Assembly (NCBI GenBank): GCA_947483455.1
Contig: CANKNK010000037.1
Span: 1 to 9,932, forward strand
DNA length: 9,932 bases
Reading direction: 5' to 3'
From: Comamonadaceae bacterium
GTDB taxonomy: Bacteria > Pseudomonadota > Gammaproteobacteria > Burkholderiales > Burkholderiaceae_C
Part shown: positions 1 to 7,807 of the stretch, in pieces
Numbering within the stretch: position 1 is the first letter of the stretch
Layout of the letters: each line of letters begins with the position of its first letter
Translations under genes and position numbers: made by a program
Notes under the pieces: model-generated
Database searches by the model: none
The model's input: only the letters and a program-made list of their open reading frames with translations
What the model was told of the DNA's origin: nothing

Positions 1-715
1 CTCGGTCACAGTGGAACGCCTGGCCGACACGCTGGAAGTGACGCTACAAACCGTGCGCCGCGACGTGCAGCGTCTGGCCGACGAGGGCCTGCTCGCGCGC
101 TTTCACGGCGGCGTGCGCGTGCCTGGCTCCACCGTCGAAAACCTAGCCTATCCACAGCGCGAAATCCTCAACGCCCAAGGCAAAGCGCGCATTGCGCAGG
201 CGGTGGCCAATGCCGTGCCCAATGGCTGCTCGCTACTGCTCAACATCGGCACCACCACCGAGGCCATCGCCCGGGCGCTGACCAAGCACGAAGGATTGCG
301 GGTGATTACCAATAACCTGAACGTAGCCGCCATCCTGAGCGCCAACCCACAAAGCGAAGTCATCGTGGTGGGCGGCGTAGTGCGCGGGCGCGACCAGGGC
401 ATTGTGGGGGAGGCGGCGGTGGATTTCATCCGCCAATTCAAGGTGGACATCGGCTTGATCGGCATCTCGGCCATCGAATCAGACGGCTCGCTACGCGACT
501 TTGATTACCGCGAGGTAAAGGTGTCACAAACCATTATTTCGCATGCCCGCGAAGTCTGGCTGGCCGCCGATGCCAGCAAATTCAACCGCGCGGCGATGGT
601 CGAAGTAGCGCAGCTCTCCAGTATCGACCGCCTGTTCTCAGACGCCATTCCGCCGGAGCCCTTTATGGGCTTGATGGCCGAAGCCCAAGTACGATTTACG
701 CTGGCGGCTGACTGA
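1..715 (+). CDS. glpR: DeoR-family transcriptional repressor, glycerol-3-phosphate regulon type (5' partial)
   Basis: This is the 3' part of a DeoR-family repressor that probably controls glycerol use by binding operator DNA until a phosphorylated inducer, glycerol-3-phosphate in known GlpR proteins, releases it. The reading frame is already open at the left edge (residues SVTVERLADTLEV), so the true start lies upstream; the GTG at 11 is internal. Visible parts are the recognition half of the winged helix-turn-helix (VTLQTVRRDVQRLADEGLL, then FHGGVRV), the sugar-phosphate-binding motif NIGTTTEAIARAL, the VVGGVVRGRD segment, and the conserved end with DFDYREVKVSQ and ADASKFNR. About 240 residues are present against roughly 250 for the family, so only the first few are missing. 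It lies 60 bases before glpK on the same strand, which is the main reason for calling it GlpR rather than another DeoR member. The family is certain; the inducer is inferred from context. Confidence 0.87.
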   Translation, partial: SVTVERLADTLEVTLQTVRRDVQRLADEGLLARFHGGVRVPGSTVENLAYPQREILNAQGKARIAQAVANAVPNGCSLLLNIGTTTEAIARALTKHEGLRVITNNLNVAAILSANPQSEVIVVGGVVRGRDQGIVGEAAVDFIRQFKVDIGLIGISAIESDGSLRDFDYREVKVSQTIISHAREVWLAADASKFNRAAMVEVAQLSSIDRLFSDAIPPEPFMGLMAEAQVRFTLAAD

Positions 716-775
716 TTCCACGCTCGGCCTGCCAACCGTTTTTTACCCCGATTGCCCTCTTCATCACCACCTGCC

Positions 776-2269
776 ATGACCTACCTGCTCGCACTTGACC
801 AAGGCACCTCCAGTTCCCGCAGCATCGTCTTCGATGCGCAAGGCCGCATCGTAGCCATGGCGCAGGAAGAGCTCACACAGTATTACCCGCAGCCCGGCTG
901 GGTGGAACACGACCCACTGGAAATTTGGCGCACCCAGCTGGCGACCGCGCGTGCGGTACTGGCCAAAGCCGGCATCAGTGCACAGCAAGTGCACGCGATT
1001 GGCATCACGAATCAGCGCGAAACCACCGTGGTCTGGAACCGCAAGACGGGCCAGCCCATCCACAAAGCCATCGTCTGGCAAGACCGGCGTGCCGAGCCGG
1101 CCTGTGCGGCCCTGCGGGAGCGCGGCATGGCCGAACCCATACGCCAGAAAACCGGTTTGCTGGTCGATGCGTATTTTTCCGGCACCAAACTGCAATGGAT
1201 TTTGGACCACGTGCCCGACGCCCGTGCCCAGGCCGCCCACGGTGCGCTGGCCTTTGGCACGGTGGACAGTTGGCTGTTGTGGCAACTAACAGGCGGGCGG
1301 GTGCACGCCACCGATGTGAGCAATGCGGCGCGCACCATGCTTTTTAACGTGCACAGCAACACCTGGGATGCGGAACTCTTAGCGGCACTCGATATTCCCG
1401 AGGGCCTGATGCCCCAAGTGCTGCCCTCGGCCGCACACTTTGGAGACATTGACCCGGGCCTGCTGGGCCACCGTATTCCGGTAGGCGGCATGGCTGGCGA
1501 CCAACAAAGCGCTTTGTTCGGCCAGGCCTGCTTTAGCGCGGGCATGGCCAAGAACACCTATGGCACCGGCTGCTTCATGCTGATGCACACCGGCACACAA
1601 TTCCAGACATCGACCAATGGCCTGATCACGACCAGCGCCGCGCAGCCTAGTGCGCGGCCCGAATTTGCTCTGGAGGGCAGCGTTTTTGTAGGCGGTGCCG
1701 TGGTGCAGTGGCTGCGCGATGGGCTGGGCGCCATCCGCAGCAGCGCCGAGGTGCAAGCCCTGGCGCAAAGCGTGCCCGACAGCGGTGGCGTGATGCTGGT
1801 ACCGGCCTTTACCGGCCTGGGCGCTCCCTACTGGAACCCGGAGGCGCGCGGCACCATGACCGGGCTAACACGCGGCAGCACCCTGGGCCATATCGCCCGC
1901 GCGGCCTTGGAAAGCATTGCCTTTCAAAGCGCCGCGCTCTTGCAAGCCATGGCACGCGATGCGCAGCAAGCCGGCGCCGCCGCCGTGACAGAACTGCGCG
2001 TCGATGGCGGCGCCTGCGTCAATGATTTGCTGATGCAATTTCAGGCCGACTTGCTAGGCATCAGCGTGCTGCGCCCTCAGGTCACCGAGACCACTGCTTT
2101 AGGCGCCGCCTACCTGGCCGGGCTGTCTACCGGCCTGTACCCAGACACCGCCTCGCTGAGCCAACTATGGCAAGCCGAGCGCCGCTTTGAACCGCAAATC
2201 AGCCGCGCCCAAGCCCAAGAACAAATGCAGCGCTGGGAGCACGCGGTGCGGCAAACCACGGCGGTGTAA
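776..2269 (+). CDS. glpK: Glycerol kinase
   Basis: This cytoplasmic FGGY-family kinase phosphorylates glycerol with ATP to sn-glycerol-3-phosphate, trapping it for catabolism. The 497-residue product matches the family length. The N-terminal phosphate-binding loop [10 protein letters not shown] (residues 5-14), the glycerol-contact segment NQRETTVVW (79-87), DAYFSGTK (131-138), and [10 protein letters not shown] with the likely catalytic Asp242 are all intact. So are [23 protein letters not shown] and the C-terminal ATP-site motif [11 protein letters not shown] chose the ATG at 776 because homologues begin just before [10 protein letters not shown]; an in-frame TTG at 752 would add eight atypical residues (MPSSSPPA). 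Neither start has a clear Shine-Dalgarno. The Gly231/Arg233 region (LGHRIP) resembles the fructose-1,6-bisphosphate site of the E. coli enzyme, but the C-terminal loop that binds EIIAGlc in enterobacteria is not recognisable. It may be cotranscribed with the upstream glpR. Confidence 0.97.
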   Translation: MTYLLALDQGTSSSRSIVFDAQGRIVAMAQEELTQYYPQPGWVEHDPLEIWRTQLATARAVLAKAGISAQQVHAIGITNQRETTVVWNRKTGQPIHKAIVWQDRRAEPACAALRERGMAEPIRQKTGLLVDAYFSGTKLQWILDHVPDARAQAAHGALAFGTVDSWLLWQLTGGRVHATDVSNAARTMLFNVHSNTWDAELLAALDIPEGLMPQVLPSAAHFGDIDPGLLGHRIPVGGMAGDQQSALFGQACFSAGMAKNTYGTGCFMLMHTGTQFQTSTNGLITTSAAQPSARPEFALEGSVFVGGAVVQWLRDGLGAIRSSAEVQALAQSVPDSGGVMLVPAFTGLGAPYWNPEARGTMTGLTRGSTLGHIARAALESIAFQSAALLQAMARDAQQAGAAAVTELRVDGGACVNDLLMQFQADLLGISVLRPQVTETTALGAAYLAGLSTGLYPDTASLSQLWQAERRFEPQISRAQAQEQMQRWEHAVRQTTAV

Positions 2270-2335
2270 TCCTGCGCAGGGAACGCATTTGCAGCGCCTG
2301 TGCATCCATTGCAGGTAAGCGGCAGTTAGACTGAA

Positions 2336-2346
2336 GCGCTAAGCGC
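2336..2346. repeat. Short palindrome upstream of proC
   Basis: The 11-base palindrome GCGCTAAGCGC (mismatch only at the central base) lies about 20 bases before the proC start, in the 96-base gap after glpK. It is too short and lacks a T-run, so I do not call it a terminator. It could be a regulator site, or chance in GC-rich DNA. I see no convincing promoter hexamers in this gap. Confidence 0.25.
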
Positions 2347-2365
2347 ATCAGCATTTGCACACTCC

Positions 2366-3178
2366 ATGTCCCATTCCATTGCATTCATAGGCGGCGGCCA
2401 AATGGCCGGTGCCCTCATCGGCGGTCTGATCAAGCGCGGCACGCTAGCTGCCGACATTGCGGTGGTCGAACCCTTTGCTGGCGCGCGCGACGAATTGATG
2501 GCGCGCTACGGCGTACAAGCCCAGGCAGCACCCGGCCCCTTTTTGCAGGCGTGCGCCTTGGTGGTTTGGGCCGTCAAGCCGCAGACCTTTAAAGATGCGG
2601 CAGCGGCCACGCAAAGCCACACCCCGCAAGCTTTGCACCTGAGCGTGGCCGCAGGCATACGCAGCGACACCTTGGCGCAATGGCTACACAGCGAACGCAT
2701 CGTGCGCGCCATGCCCAACACCCCGGCCTTGATCGCTCAGGGCATCAGCGGCTTGTTTGCGCGCAAGGGCGTGAGCGATGCCGACAAGGCACGCGTGGCC
2801 CAAGTGCTAGAGAGTACGGGTCAAACGCTTTGGCTCCAGGATGAGGCGCAGATCGACGCAGTCACTGCGCTATCGGGCTCTGGTCCGGCTTATGTGTTTT
2901 ATTTTTTGGAGGCCATGCGTGATGCTGGCGTCGCTATGGGCTTGACGCCGGCGCAGGCCTACCAGCTGGCACTGGCCACGTTTAGCGGTGCTACCGCCTT
3001 AGCCGCTGCCTCTGCTGACGCACCCGAAATGCTGCGCCAGCGCGTCACCTCCAAAGGCGGTACGACCTTCGCGGCACTGACATCTATGGAGGCCGACGGC
3101 GTCAAAGCCTCGTTCATCGCGGCTATGCAGGCGGCGCAGCAAAGAGGGCAAGAATTGGGCGACGAATTCGGCGCTTAG
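2366..3178 (+). CDS. proC: Pyrroline-5-carboxylate reductase
   Basis: This cytoplasmic enzyme catalyses the last step of proline synthesis, reducing 1-pyrroline-5-carboxylate to L-proline with NAD(P)H. The 270-residue product has the usual family length. It starts with a Rossmann dinucleotide-binding loop, IAFIGGGQMAGALIGG (residues 5-20), followed by the WAVKPQ segment (68-73), SVAAGI (93-98) and VRAMPNTPALIAQG (113-126). The family signature in the dimerisation domain is intact: TALSGSGPAYVFYFLEAM (167-184), then RVTSKGGTTFAAL (226-238), which helps form the substrate pocket. The ATG at 2366 fits the family N-terminus, although no strong Shine-Dalgarno is visible. It follows glpK by 96 bases on the same strand but has no evident metabolic link to it, so it probably has its own promoter. 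It converges with the LysR-type gene on the other strand. The 83 bases between them contain no clear hairpin terminator. Confidence 0.97.
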   Translation: MSHSIAFIGGGQMAGALIGGLIKRGTLAADIAVVEPFAGARDELMARYGVQAQAAPGPFLQACALVVWAVKPQTFKDAAAATQSHTPQALHLSVAAGIRSDTLAQWLHSERIVRAMPNTPALIAQGISGLFARKGVSDADKARVAQVLESTGQTLWLQDEAQIDAVTALSGSGPAYVFYFLEAMRDAGVAMGLTPAQAYQLALATFSGATALAAASADAPEMLRQRVTSKGGTTFAALTSMEADGVKASFIAAMQAAQQRGQELGDEFGA

Positions 3179-3261
3179 TGATCAAAACGTCGCGACCATT
3201 GGATGGGTCAATGTAAATCCGTCGCAAATCAACGCAAGCGCATGCCCTGCCCCGTTCGCGC

Positions 3262-4188
3262 TCAATGCCGCGACTCCGTCCAGAAGCCCTCGCGGCTGTA
3301 ATGCAATTTCAGGAAATCGATCCACAGTCGCAAGCGCAGCGCCATGTGTTTGCGCTCGGTGAACACGGCGTAAATGCCATTGGGCGGCGCAGCGAATTCC
3401 TCCAGCACCGGCACCAGCAGACCGGCGGCAATCTCGGCCTCCACCTCCCAGGTGCTGCGCCAGGCGATGCCCAAACCGCCTAGACACCAGTCGTGCAAAA
3501 CCTGGCCGTCTGAGCAATCGAGCGGGCCGCTGGGTTTGAGGTGGATCACCTCGCTGCCCTCGGCCCTGGGTAAGGTAAAAGCCCAGCCTCGGGTTTGCGA
3601 GGCGTCGCTGGAAAGCGTCAGGCAGTCAAAGCGCTGCAAATCCGACGGGTGGGCTGGTCGCCCGTGGCGCGCCAGATAGGTCGGCGTGGCCACGCACATG
3701 CGCCGGTTATCGGCCAGGCGCACGCTAACCAAGGACGAATCAGGCAAATCCCCCACCCGCACCGCGCAGTCAAAACCTTCTGCGGCTAGGTTAATCACCC
3801 GATCGCTCAGGTTCAGCGACACCGTCACCGCTGGATGCAGTTCGCGAAACCAGGGGACCAGCGGCGCGACATGGCGCCGGCCAAAGCCCGCAGGCGCTGT
3901 CAGCCGCAATTGTCCGCTGGCCTGAATACCCCCCGCACTGACACTGGCCTCGGCATTGCCCAGTTCGGTGAGCAAGCGCTGGCAGTCTTCTAAAAATGCC
4001 GTGCCCTCTTGGGTCAGCGTCATACGCCGGGTCGTACGCGTGAGAAGCTTGACCCCTAGGCGCTGCTCCAGCGCATCGAGCCTACGCCCCACGATGGCCG
4101 GCGCAACACCTTCCGCCTTGGCCGCAGCGGTCAGACTGCCGCGCAGGGCTACTGCCACAAAGGACTCCATTTGTTTGAGCCTGTCCAT
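3262..4188 (-). CDS. LysR-family transcriptional regulator
   Basis: This is a 308-residue LysR-type DNA-binding regulator of full family length. The N-terminal winged helix-turn-helix spans about residues 1-60 (MDRLKQMESFVAVALRGSL, then AAAKAEGVAPAIVGRRLDAL and the wing RTTRRMTLTQEG). A linker helix follows, then the effector-binding domain from about residue 92 (GQLRLTAPAGFGRRHVAPL) to about 295. This resembles the broad CrgA/DsdC-like group, but the effector cannot be read from the sequence. The ATG at 4188 is preceded at 6 bases by AGGAG, so the start is secure. It sits 3 bases downstream of the CoA-transferase gene on the same strand, implying cotranscription and probably translational coupling. 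It therefore most likely regulates that gene and its own operon. LysR genes are more often divergent from their targets, so this placement is slightly unusual. Confidence 0.94.
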   Translation of the reverse strand: MDRLKQMESFVAVALRGSLTAAAKAEGVAPAIVGRRLDALEQRLGVKLLTRTTRRMTLTQEGTAFLEDCQRLLTELGNAEASVSAGGIQASGQLRLTAPAGFGRRHVAPLVPWFRELHPAVTVSLNLSDRVINLAAEGFDCAVRVGDLPDSSLVSVRLADNRRMCVATPTYLARHGRPAHPSDLQRFDCLTLSSDASQTRGWAFTLPRAEGSEVIHLKPSGPLDCSDGQVLHDWCLGGLGIAWRSTWEVEAEIAAGLLVPVLEEFAAPPNGIYAVFTERKHMALRLRLWIDFLKLHYSREGFWTESRH

Positions 4189-4191
4189 GGC

Positions 4192-5388
4192 CTACTCCTG
4201 TGGCAAGGCCAGGCTTCGGGCTTGCACCATGGCGTTGATCTCGTCGTCGCTGTAGCCCACGTCCAACAAAACCTCGCGCCCGTGTTGGCCCAGGCGCGGT
4301 GGGTCCAGGCGCAGGCCCAGGCGCTCACCGTCCAAGGTCAGCGGCAACAGGGGTACCGAAGTCGCACGTCCGTCCGGCAGTGTCAGGGGCGCCAAACCGC
4401 CGGTTTGCAGCAAATGCGGGTCGGCGAACAAGTGCTGCGGATCGGTAATCGGTGCAAAGGGCAAGCCTTCACGTTCGAACACCGCCGCCAATTCCTCGCT
4501 GCTATGTGCTGCCAGGCGTTCGCGCAACAGAGGCATCATCCAGGCGCGGGCGCGCACGCGGTCGTTATTCGTCGCTAGGCGGGTGTCGGCGTACAAATCG
4601 TCAAAACCAAAGGCTTCGCAAAACACCCGCCACTGGGTATCGCCCACCACCGCTAAAAAGATTTGGGCACCGCTTTGTACGCTGAACACATCGTAAATAC
4701 CCCAGGGCGAAATGCGCTCGGGCATGGGCGCTGCGGGCTGGCCGGTGACGGCAAATTGCAGCATGTGCTGCGCCACCAAGAACACATTGTTCTCGAACAA
4801 CGCCGCCTGCACTTGTTGGCCCTGCCCTGTTTGCTGGCGCTGCATCAGCGCGGCCATGGCGCCCATGGCACCGAACACGCCGCCCATGATGTCGTTGACG
4901 CTAGAGCCCGCGCGCAGTGGGTCACCCGGGCGGCCCGTCATATAGGCCAAGCCCCCCATCATTTGCACGACTTCGTCCAAAGCCGTGCGGTGCTCATACG
5001 GGCCGGGCAAAAATCCTTTGTGGCTGACGTAGATCAGGCGCGGATGGCGCGCCGACAAGGTGGCGTAATCCAGCCCCAAGGTTTCCATGGTGGCGGGTTT
5101 GAAGTTTTCACTGACGATATCCGCCCGGGCCACCAAGCGCGCCACCACGTCGCGGCCCGTGTCGCTTGCTAAGTCCAGTGCAATACTTTTTTTGTTGCGG
5201 TTAAATAGCGGATAGAAACCCGCGCCCACGCCCAAGAGTTTGCGCGTGCTGTCACCAGCCAGCGGCTCGACCTTGACGACATCGGCGCCCATATCGCCCA
5301 ACACCATGCCGCAAGTGGGGCCCATGACCATGTGGGTGAACTCGACAACGCGGATGCCGGACAGGGGCAAAGGCTTGGGTGTATTCAT
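4192..5388 (-). CDS. CaiB/BaiF family III CoA-transferase
   Basis: This 398-residue cytoplasmic enzyme belongs to the family III CoA-transferases (formyl-CoA transferase, CaiB, racemase group), which move CoA between carboxylic acids through aspartyl-anhydride intermediates. The N-terminal CoA-binding portion reads LSGIRVVEFTHMVMGPTCGM (residues 9-28), then GADVVKVEPLAGD, NRNKKSIALDL (63-73) and ENFKPATMETLGL. Asp166 in GSSVNDIMGG is the likely nucleophile by position, followed by the common GQGQQVQAALFE motif. The length is typical. I chose the ATG at 5388 because the protein starts just before LSGIRVVEF, as in homologues. The frame stays open upstream into DNA antisense to glcB, but that extension looks unlike any CoA-transferase. 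No good Shine-Dalgarno precedes 5388; an upstream ATG pair about 15 codons earlier is a weaker alternative. It leads a two-gene unit with the LysR-type gene and is divergent from glcB. The substrate is unknown; a link with glyoxylate, oxalate or C4/C5 dicarboxylic acids is only an inference from the neighbour. Confidence 0.93.
   Translation of the reverse strand: MNTPKPLPLSGIRVVEFTHMVMGPTCGMVLGDMGADVVKVEPLAGDSTRKLLGVGAGFYPLFNRNKKSIALDLASDTGRDVVARLVARADIVSENFKPATMETLGLDYATLSARHPRLIYVSHKGFLPGPYEHRTALDEVVQMMGGLAYMTGRPGDPLRAGSSVNDIMGGVFGAMGAMAALMQRQQTGQGQQVQAALFENNVFLVAQHMLQFAVTGQPAAPMPERISPWGIYDVFSVQSGAQIFLAVVGDTQWRVFCEAFGFDDLYADTRLATNNDRVRARAWMMPLLRERLAAHSSEELAAVFEREGLPFAPITDPQHLFADPHLLQTGGLAPLTLPDGRATSVPLLPLTLDGERLGLRLDPPRLGQHGREVLLDVGYSDDEINAMVQARSLALPQE
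4195..4199 (-). promoter_or_regulatory. Shine-Dalgarno of the LysR-type gene, inside the end of the CoA-transferase gene
   Basis: Read on the minus strand, AGGAG lies 6 bases before the ATG at 4188. It is formed by the last two sense codons of the CoA-transferase (CAG GAG), just ahead of its TAG stop. Ribosomes finishing the upstream gene would therefore stop almost on the next start, which suggests translational coupling. Confidence 0.75.
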
Positions 5389-5434
5389 TTTTGTCACGAA
5401 TGGATTGCTTTTTACCATCATAGTATGCATCAAA

Positions 5435-5445
5435 GTATGCAATAC
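5435..5445. promoter_or_regulatory. Inverted repeat GTATGCAATAC, possible operator
   Basis: A perfect 4+4 inverted repeat (GTAT/ATAC) around a 3-base centre, about 60 bases before glcB. A partial copy of the left half, GTATGCAT, lies one helical turn away at 5423-5430. The shape fits a dimeric repressor or activator site, but no binding protein can be assigned from the sequence. Confidence 0.35.
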
Positions 5446-5494
5446 AGTAGTGCACCGTGCAATTTCTTGCGCGCGCCTATTCCTGTCCGTTTCT

Positions 5495-5500
5495 AAGGAG
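5495..5500 (+). promoter_or_regulatory. Shine-Dalgarno of glcB
   Basis: AAGGAG lies 5 bases before the ATG at 5506, a near-perfect ribosome-binding site that fixes the glcB start. By contrast glpK, proC and the CoA-transferase gene lack obvious ones. Confidence 0.85.
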
Positions 5501-5505
5501 CCCCT

Positions 5506-7740
5506 ATGGCCACCGCCCGCACCACTATCGGCCGACTGCATGTCGCCACCGTTTTGCAAAACTTTATCGATACCGAAGTGCTGCCCGGCACCGGTGTCAA
5601 GCCGGCCAAATTCTGGAAAGGCTTTAACGCCATCGTGGCCGATCTGGCCCCTAAGAATGCCGCCTTGCTGGCAGAGCGTGACCGCTTGCAAAGCGAAATC
5701 GATACCTGGCACCAAGCCCACCCCGGCCCGATTGCCGACATGAAAGCCTACCAGGCGTTCTTGAAAGACATTGGCTATCTGGCACCCTTGCCCGCCAAGT
5801 CGCGCATCGTCACGAAAAACGTGGACGCCGAATTGGCCATCCAAGCGGGTCCCCAGTTGGTAGTGCCAGTGCTCAATGCGCGCTACGCCCTCAATGCCGC
5901 CAATGCACGCTGGGGCAGCTTGTATGACGCGCTGTATGGCACTGACGTGATCTCCGAAGACGGTGGCGCCACCAAACTCAGCCCCAGCGGCAAGCCCTAC
6001 AACGCCAAGCGCGGTAAAAAAGTGATTGCCTATGCGCGCAAGCTACTCGACGAAGTCGCCCCCTTGCGCAAAGGCTCGCACAAAGACAGCGTGGCCTATA
6101 GCGTGAAAAACGGCAAGCTGGCCGTGGCCCTCAAAGACGGCAGCAACACCAGCCTGGCCACGCCAGCGCAGTTCAAAGGTTTTCAAGGTGCGGCCAAAGC
6201 GCCCTCCTCGGTGCTTTTAGAGCACAACGGCTTGCACCTGGACATCCAGATTGACCGCACGACGGCCATTGGCAAAACCGATGCCGCCGGTGTGTTTGAC
6301 GTAGTGGTGGAAGCCGCACTATCGACCATCCTGGACCTGGAAGATTCGGTGGCCGTGGTCGATGCGGCAGACAAAGTGCTGGCCTACCGCAACTGGCTGG
6401 GCATTTTGCAAGGCACGCTCACCGAGACCATTAGCAAAGGCGGCAAGAGCTTTGTGCGCGGCCTCAACCCAGACCGCGTCTATACCGGAGCGGACGGCAA
6501 ACCCGTAGTGCTGCATGGCCGCTCGCTGCTGTTTGTGCGCAACGTGGGCCATTTGATGAGCAACCCAGCCATCACCTACACCGCCAAAGACGGCAGCATC
6601 CATGAAATCCCCGAAGGTATTTTGGACGCGGTAGTCACTACCGCCATCGCCATCCACGACCTGCAACGCACCCGGGCCGATGCAGCAGCGGGCATGGTGC
6701 GCAATTCGCGCAAAGGCTCGGTGTATATCGTCAAGCCCAAGATGCACGGCCCGGCAGAAGTGGCTTTTGCCGATGCATTGTTTGGCCGCGTCGAGGCCTT
6801 GCTGGGCTTGCCCGAGAGCACGGTCAAGCTGGGCATCATGGACGAAGAGCGCCGTACCAGCGTCAATTTGCAAGCCTGTATCGGCGCCGCACGCAGCCGT
6901 GTGGCCTTTATCAACACCGGCTTTTTAGACCGTACCGGCGACGAAATGCACACCGCCATGCACGCCGGCCCCATGATCCGCAAAGCCGAGATGAAAGCCA
7001 CTCCCTGGATCGCAGCCTACGAGCGCAGCAATGTGCTGACCGGCCTGGCCTGCGGCCTGCGCGGTAAAGCGCAAATCGGCAAAGGCATGTGGGCCATGCC
7101 CGACCTCATGAAGGCCATGGTGGAGCAAAAAATCGTACACCCCAAGGCAGGTGCCAATACCGCCTGGGTGCCCAGCCCCACTGCGGCCACACTGCACGCC
7201 CTGCACTACCACCAAGTGCTGGTCAGCGATGTGCAAAAGCAGTTGGAAACTATCGACTTGCGCAAAGAGCGCGCCGGCTTGCTGAACGACTTGCTGACCA
7301 TTCCGGTAGCCACCCACACCGGCTGGAGCGAGAAAGAAAAGCAGCAAGAGCTGGACAACAATGTGCAAGGCATATTGGGCTATGTAGTACGCTGGATTGA
7401 CCAGGGCGTGGGTTGCTCCAAAGTACCCGACATCCACAACGTGGGCCTGATGGAAGACCGCGCCACGCTGCGCATTTCCAGCCAGCACATTGCCAATTGG
7501 CTGCTGCACCGCATCGTCACCAAAAAGCAAGTGCAAGCCACCTTCGAGCGCATGGCCGCGGTGGTGGACGGGCAAAACGCCGGTGACCCGCTGTACCAGC
7601 CCATGGCCGGTAATTTCAAGACCTCAAAAGCCTACAAGGCGGCCACCGACCTGGTGTTCAAAGGCCTGGCGCAACCGAGCGGCTACACCGAGCCACTACT
7701 GCATGCATGGCGTTTGAAAGTAAAGGCGCAGCGCAAATAG
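5506..7740 (+). CDS. glcB: Malate synthase G
   Basis: This cytoplasmic monomeric enzyme condenses glyoxylate with acetyl-CoA to give malate and CoA, the second committed step of the glyoxylate route and of glycolate use. The 744-residue length and the single long chain mark isoform G rather than the shorter isoform A. Active-site motifs are all present. VRNVGHLM holds Arg345, the probable glyoxylate-binding arginine. GIMDEERRT carries Glu447 and [10 protein letters not shown] carries Asp475, the magnesium ligands. [12 protein letters not shown] carries Asp651, the catalytic base. The spacing of these last three matches Glu427, Asp455 and Asp631 of the E. coli enzyme as I recall it. [23 protein letters not shown] and [19 protein letters not shown] are further hallmarks. 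The ATG at 5506 has a strong Shine-Dalgarno. The gene is monocistronic: it is divergent from the CoA-transferase and ends in a hairpin terminator. No glc oxidase genes are in the window. Confidence 0.98.
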   Translation: MATARTTIGRLHVATVLQNFIDTEVLPGTGVKPAKFWKGFNAIVADLAPKNAALLAERDRLQSEIDTWHQAHPGPIADMKAYQAFLKDIGYLAPLPAKSRIVTKNVDAELAIQAGPQLVVPVLNARYALNAANARWGSLYDALYGTDVISEDGGATKLSPSGKPYNAKRGKKVIAYARKLLDEVAPLRKGSHKDSVAYSVKNGKLAVALKDGSNTSLATPAQFKGFQGAAKAPSSVLLEHNGLHLDIQIDRTTAIGKTDAAGVFDVVVEAALSTILDLEDSVAVVDAADKVLAYRNWLGILQGTLTETISKGGKSFVRGLNPDRVYTGADGKPVVLHGRSLLFVRNVGHLMSNPAITYTAKDGSIHEIPEGILDAVVTTAIAIHDLQRTRADAAAGMVRNSRKGSVYIVKPKMHGPAEVAFADALFGRVEALLGLPESTVKLGIMDEERRTSVNLQACIGAARSRVAFINTGFLDRTGDEMHTAMHAGPMIRKAEMKATPWIAAYERSNVLTGLACGLRGKAQIGKGMWAMPDLMKAMVEQKIVHPKAGANTAWVPSPTAATLHALHYHQVLVSDVQKQLETIDLRKERAGLLNDLLTIPVATHTGWSEKEKQQELDNNVQGILGYVVRWIDQGVGCSKVPDIHNVGLMEDRATLRISSQHIANWLLHRIVTKKQVQATFERMAAVVDGQNAGDPLYQPMAGNFKTSKAYKAATDLVFKGLAQPSGYTEPLLHAWRLKVKAQRK

Positions 7741-7760
7741 CCTGCTGCATCATTGCAAAA

Positions 7761-7788
7761 AATAAGGGCACCTGCGGGTGCCTTTATT
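7761..7788. terminator. Bidirectional intrinsic terminator between glcB and livF
   Basis: A 12-base-pair stem (AATAAGGGCACC / GGTGCCTTTATT, one G-T pair) closes a 4-base loop, TGCG. The GC-rich core is followed by TTTATT on the plus strand, and by a T-rich stretch on the minus strand because A residues (from about 7757) precede the stem. It begins 20 bases after the glcB stop and ends 19 bases from the livF stop, so it can end both converging transcripts. Confidence 0.85.
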
Positions 7789-7807
7789 GCTGGGCACGTG
7801 GGATCTG

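Larger units (their letters stand above)
5389..5505. promoter_or_regulatory. Divergent control region between the CoA-transferase gene and glcB
   Basis: This 117-base region is AT-richer than its surroundings and must hold promoters for both directions. TGCA cores recur at 5426, 5438, 5451 and 5458. Two near-identical sites, AGTATGCAT (5422-5430) and AGTATGCAA (5434-5442), are 12 bases apart, about one helical turn. The second lies in the inverted repeat GTAT-GCA-ATAC (5435-5445), which looks like operators bound by GntR/FCD-type regulators; the LysR-type product nearby is another candidate. On the minus strand TATGAT (5417-5422) could be a -10 element for the CoA-transferase gene, but no good -35 matches it. 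Exact promoters are uncertain. Confidence 0.5.

Noticed and set aside
752..775. TTG start for glpK giving eight extra residues
   Set aside because: There is no Shine-Dalgarno, and the extra residues precede the normal glycerol kinase N-terminus, which starts at the ATG at 776.
764..1768. Long minus-strand open frames opposite glpK (764-1285, 1012-1557, 1379-1768)
   Set aside because: They are antisense shadows common in GC-rich coding DNA. Their compositions are unlike real proteins and glpK is intact over the same bases.
3179..3261. Possible terminator or small RNA between proC and the LysR-type gene
   Set aside because: Only short palindromes such as GTCGCGAC are present; no stable stem with a T-run was seen on either strand.
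3182..3517. Minus-strand open frame running from inside the LysR-type gene into the proC gap
   Set aside because: It is another frame of the LysR-type gene. The intact LysR frame ends properly at 3262 and shows no sign of frameshift.
4663..5172. 169-residue plus-strand open frame opposite the CoA-transferase gene
   Set aside because: It is a His/Arg-rich shadow of the real minus-strand gene with no recognisable domain.
5389..5844. N-terminal extension of the CoA-transferase frame on the minus strand, about 150 residues antisense to glcB
   Set aside because: The frame happens to stay open, but the family N-terminus begins at the ATG at 5388 and the extension has no CoA-transferase character. 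It lies over the well-supported start of glcB.
6925..7575. 216-residue minus-strand open frame opposite glcB
   Set aside because: Its His/Gly/Val-rich composition is typical of a reverse-frame shadow; glcB carries all its catalytic motifs across this stretch.
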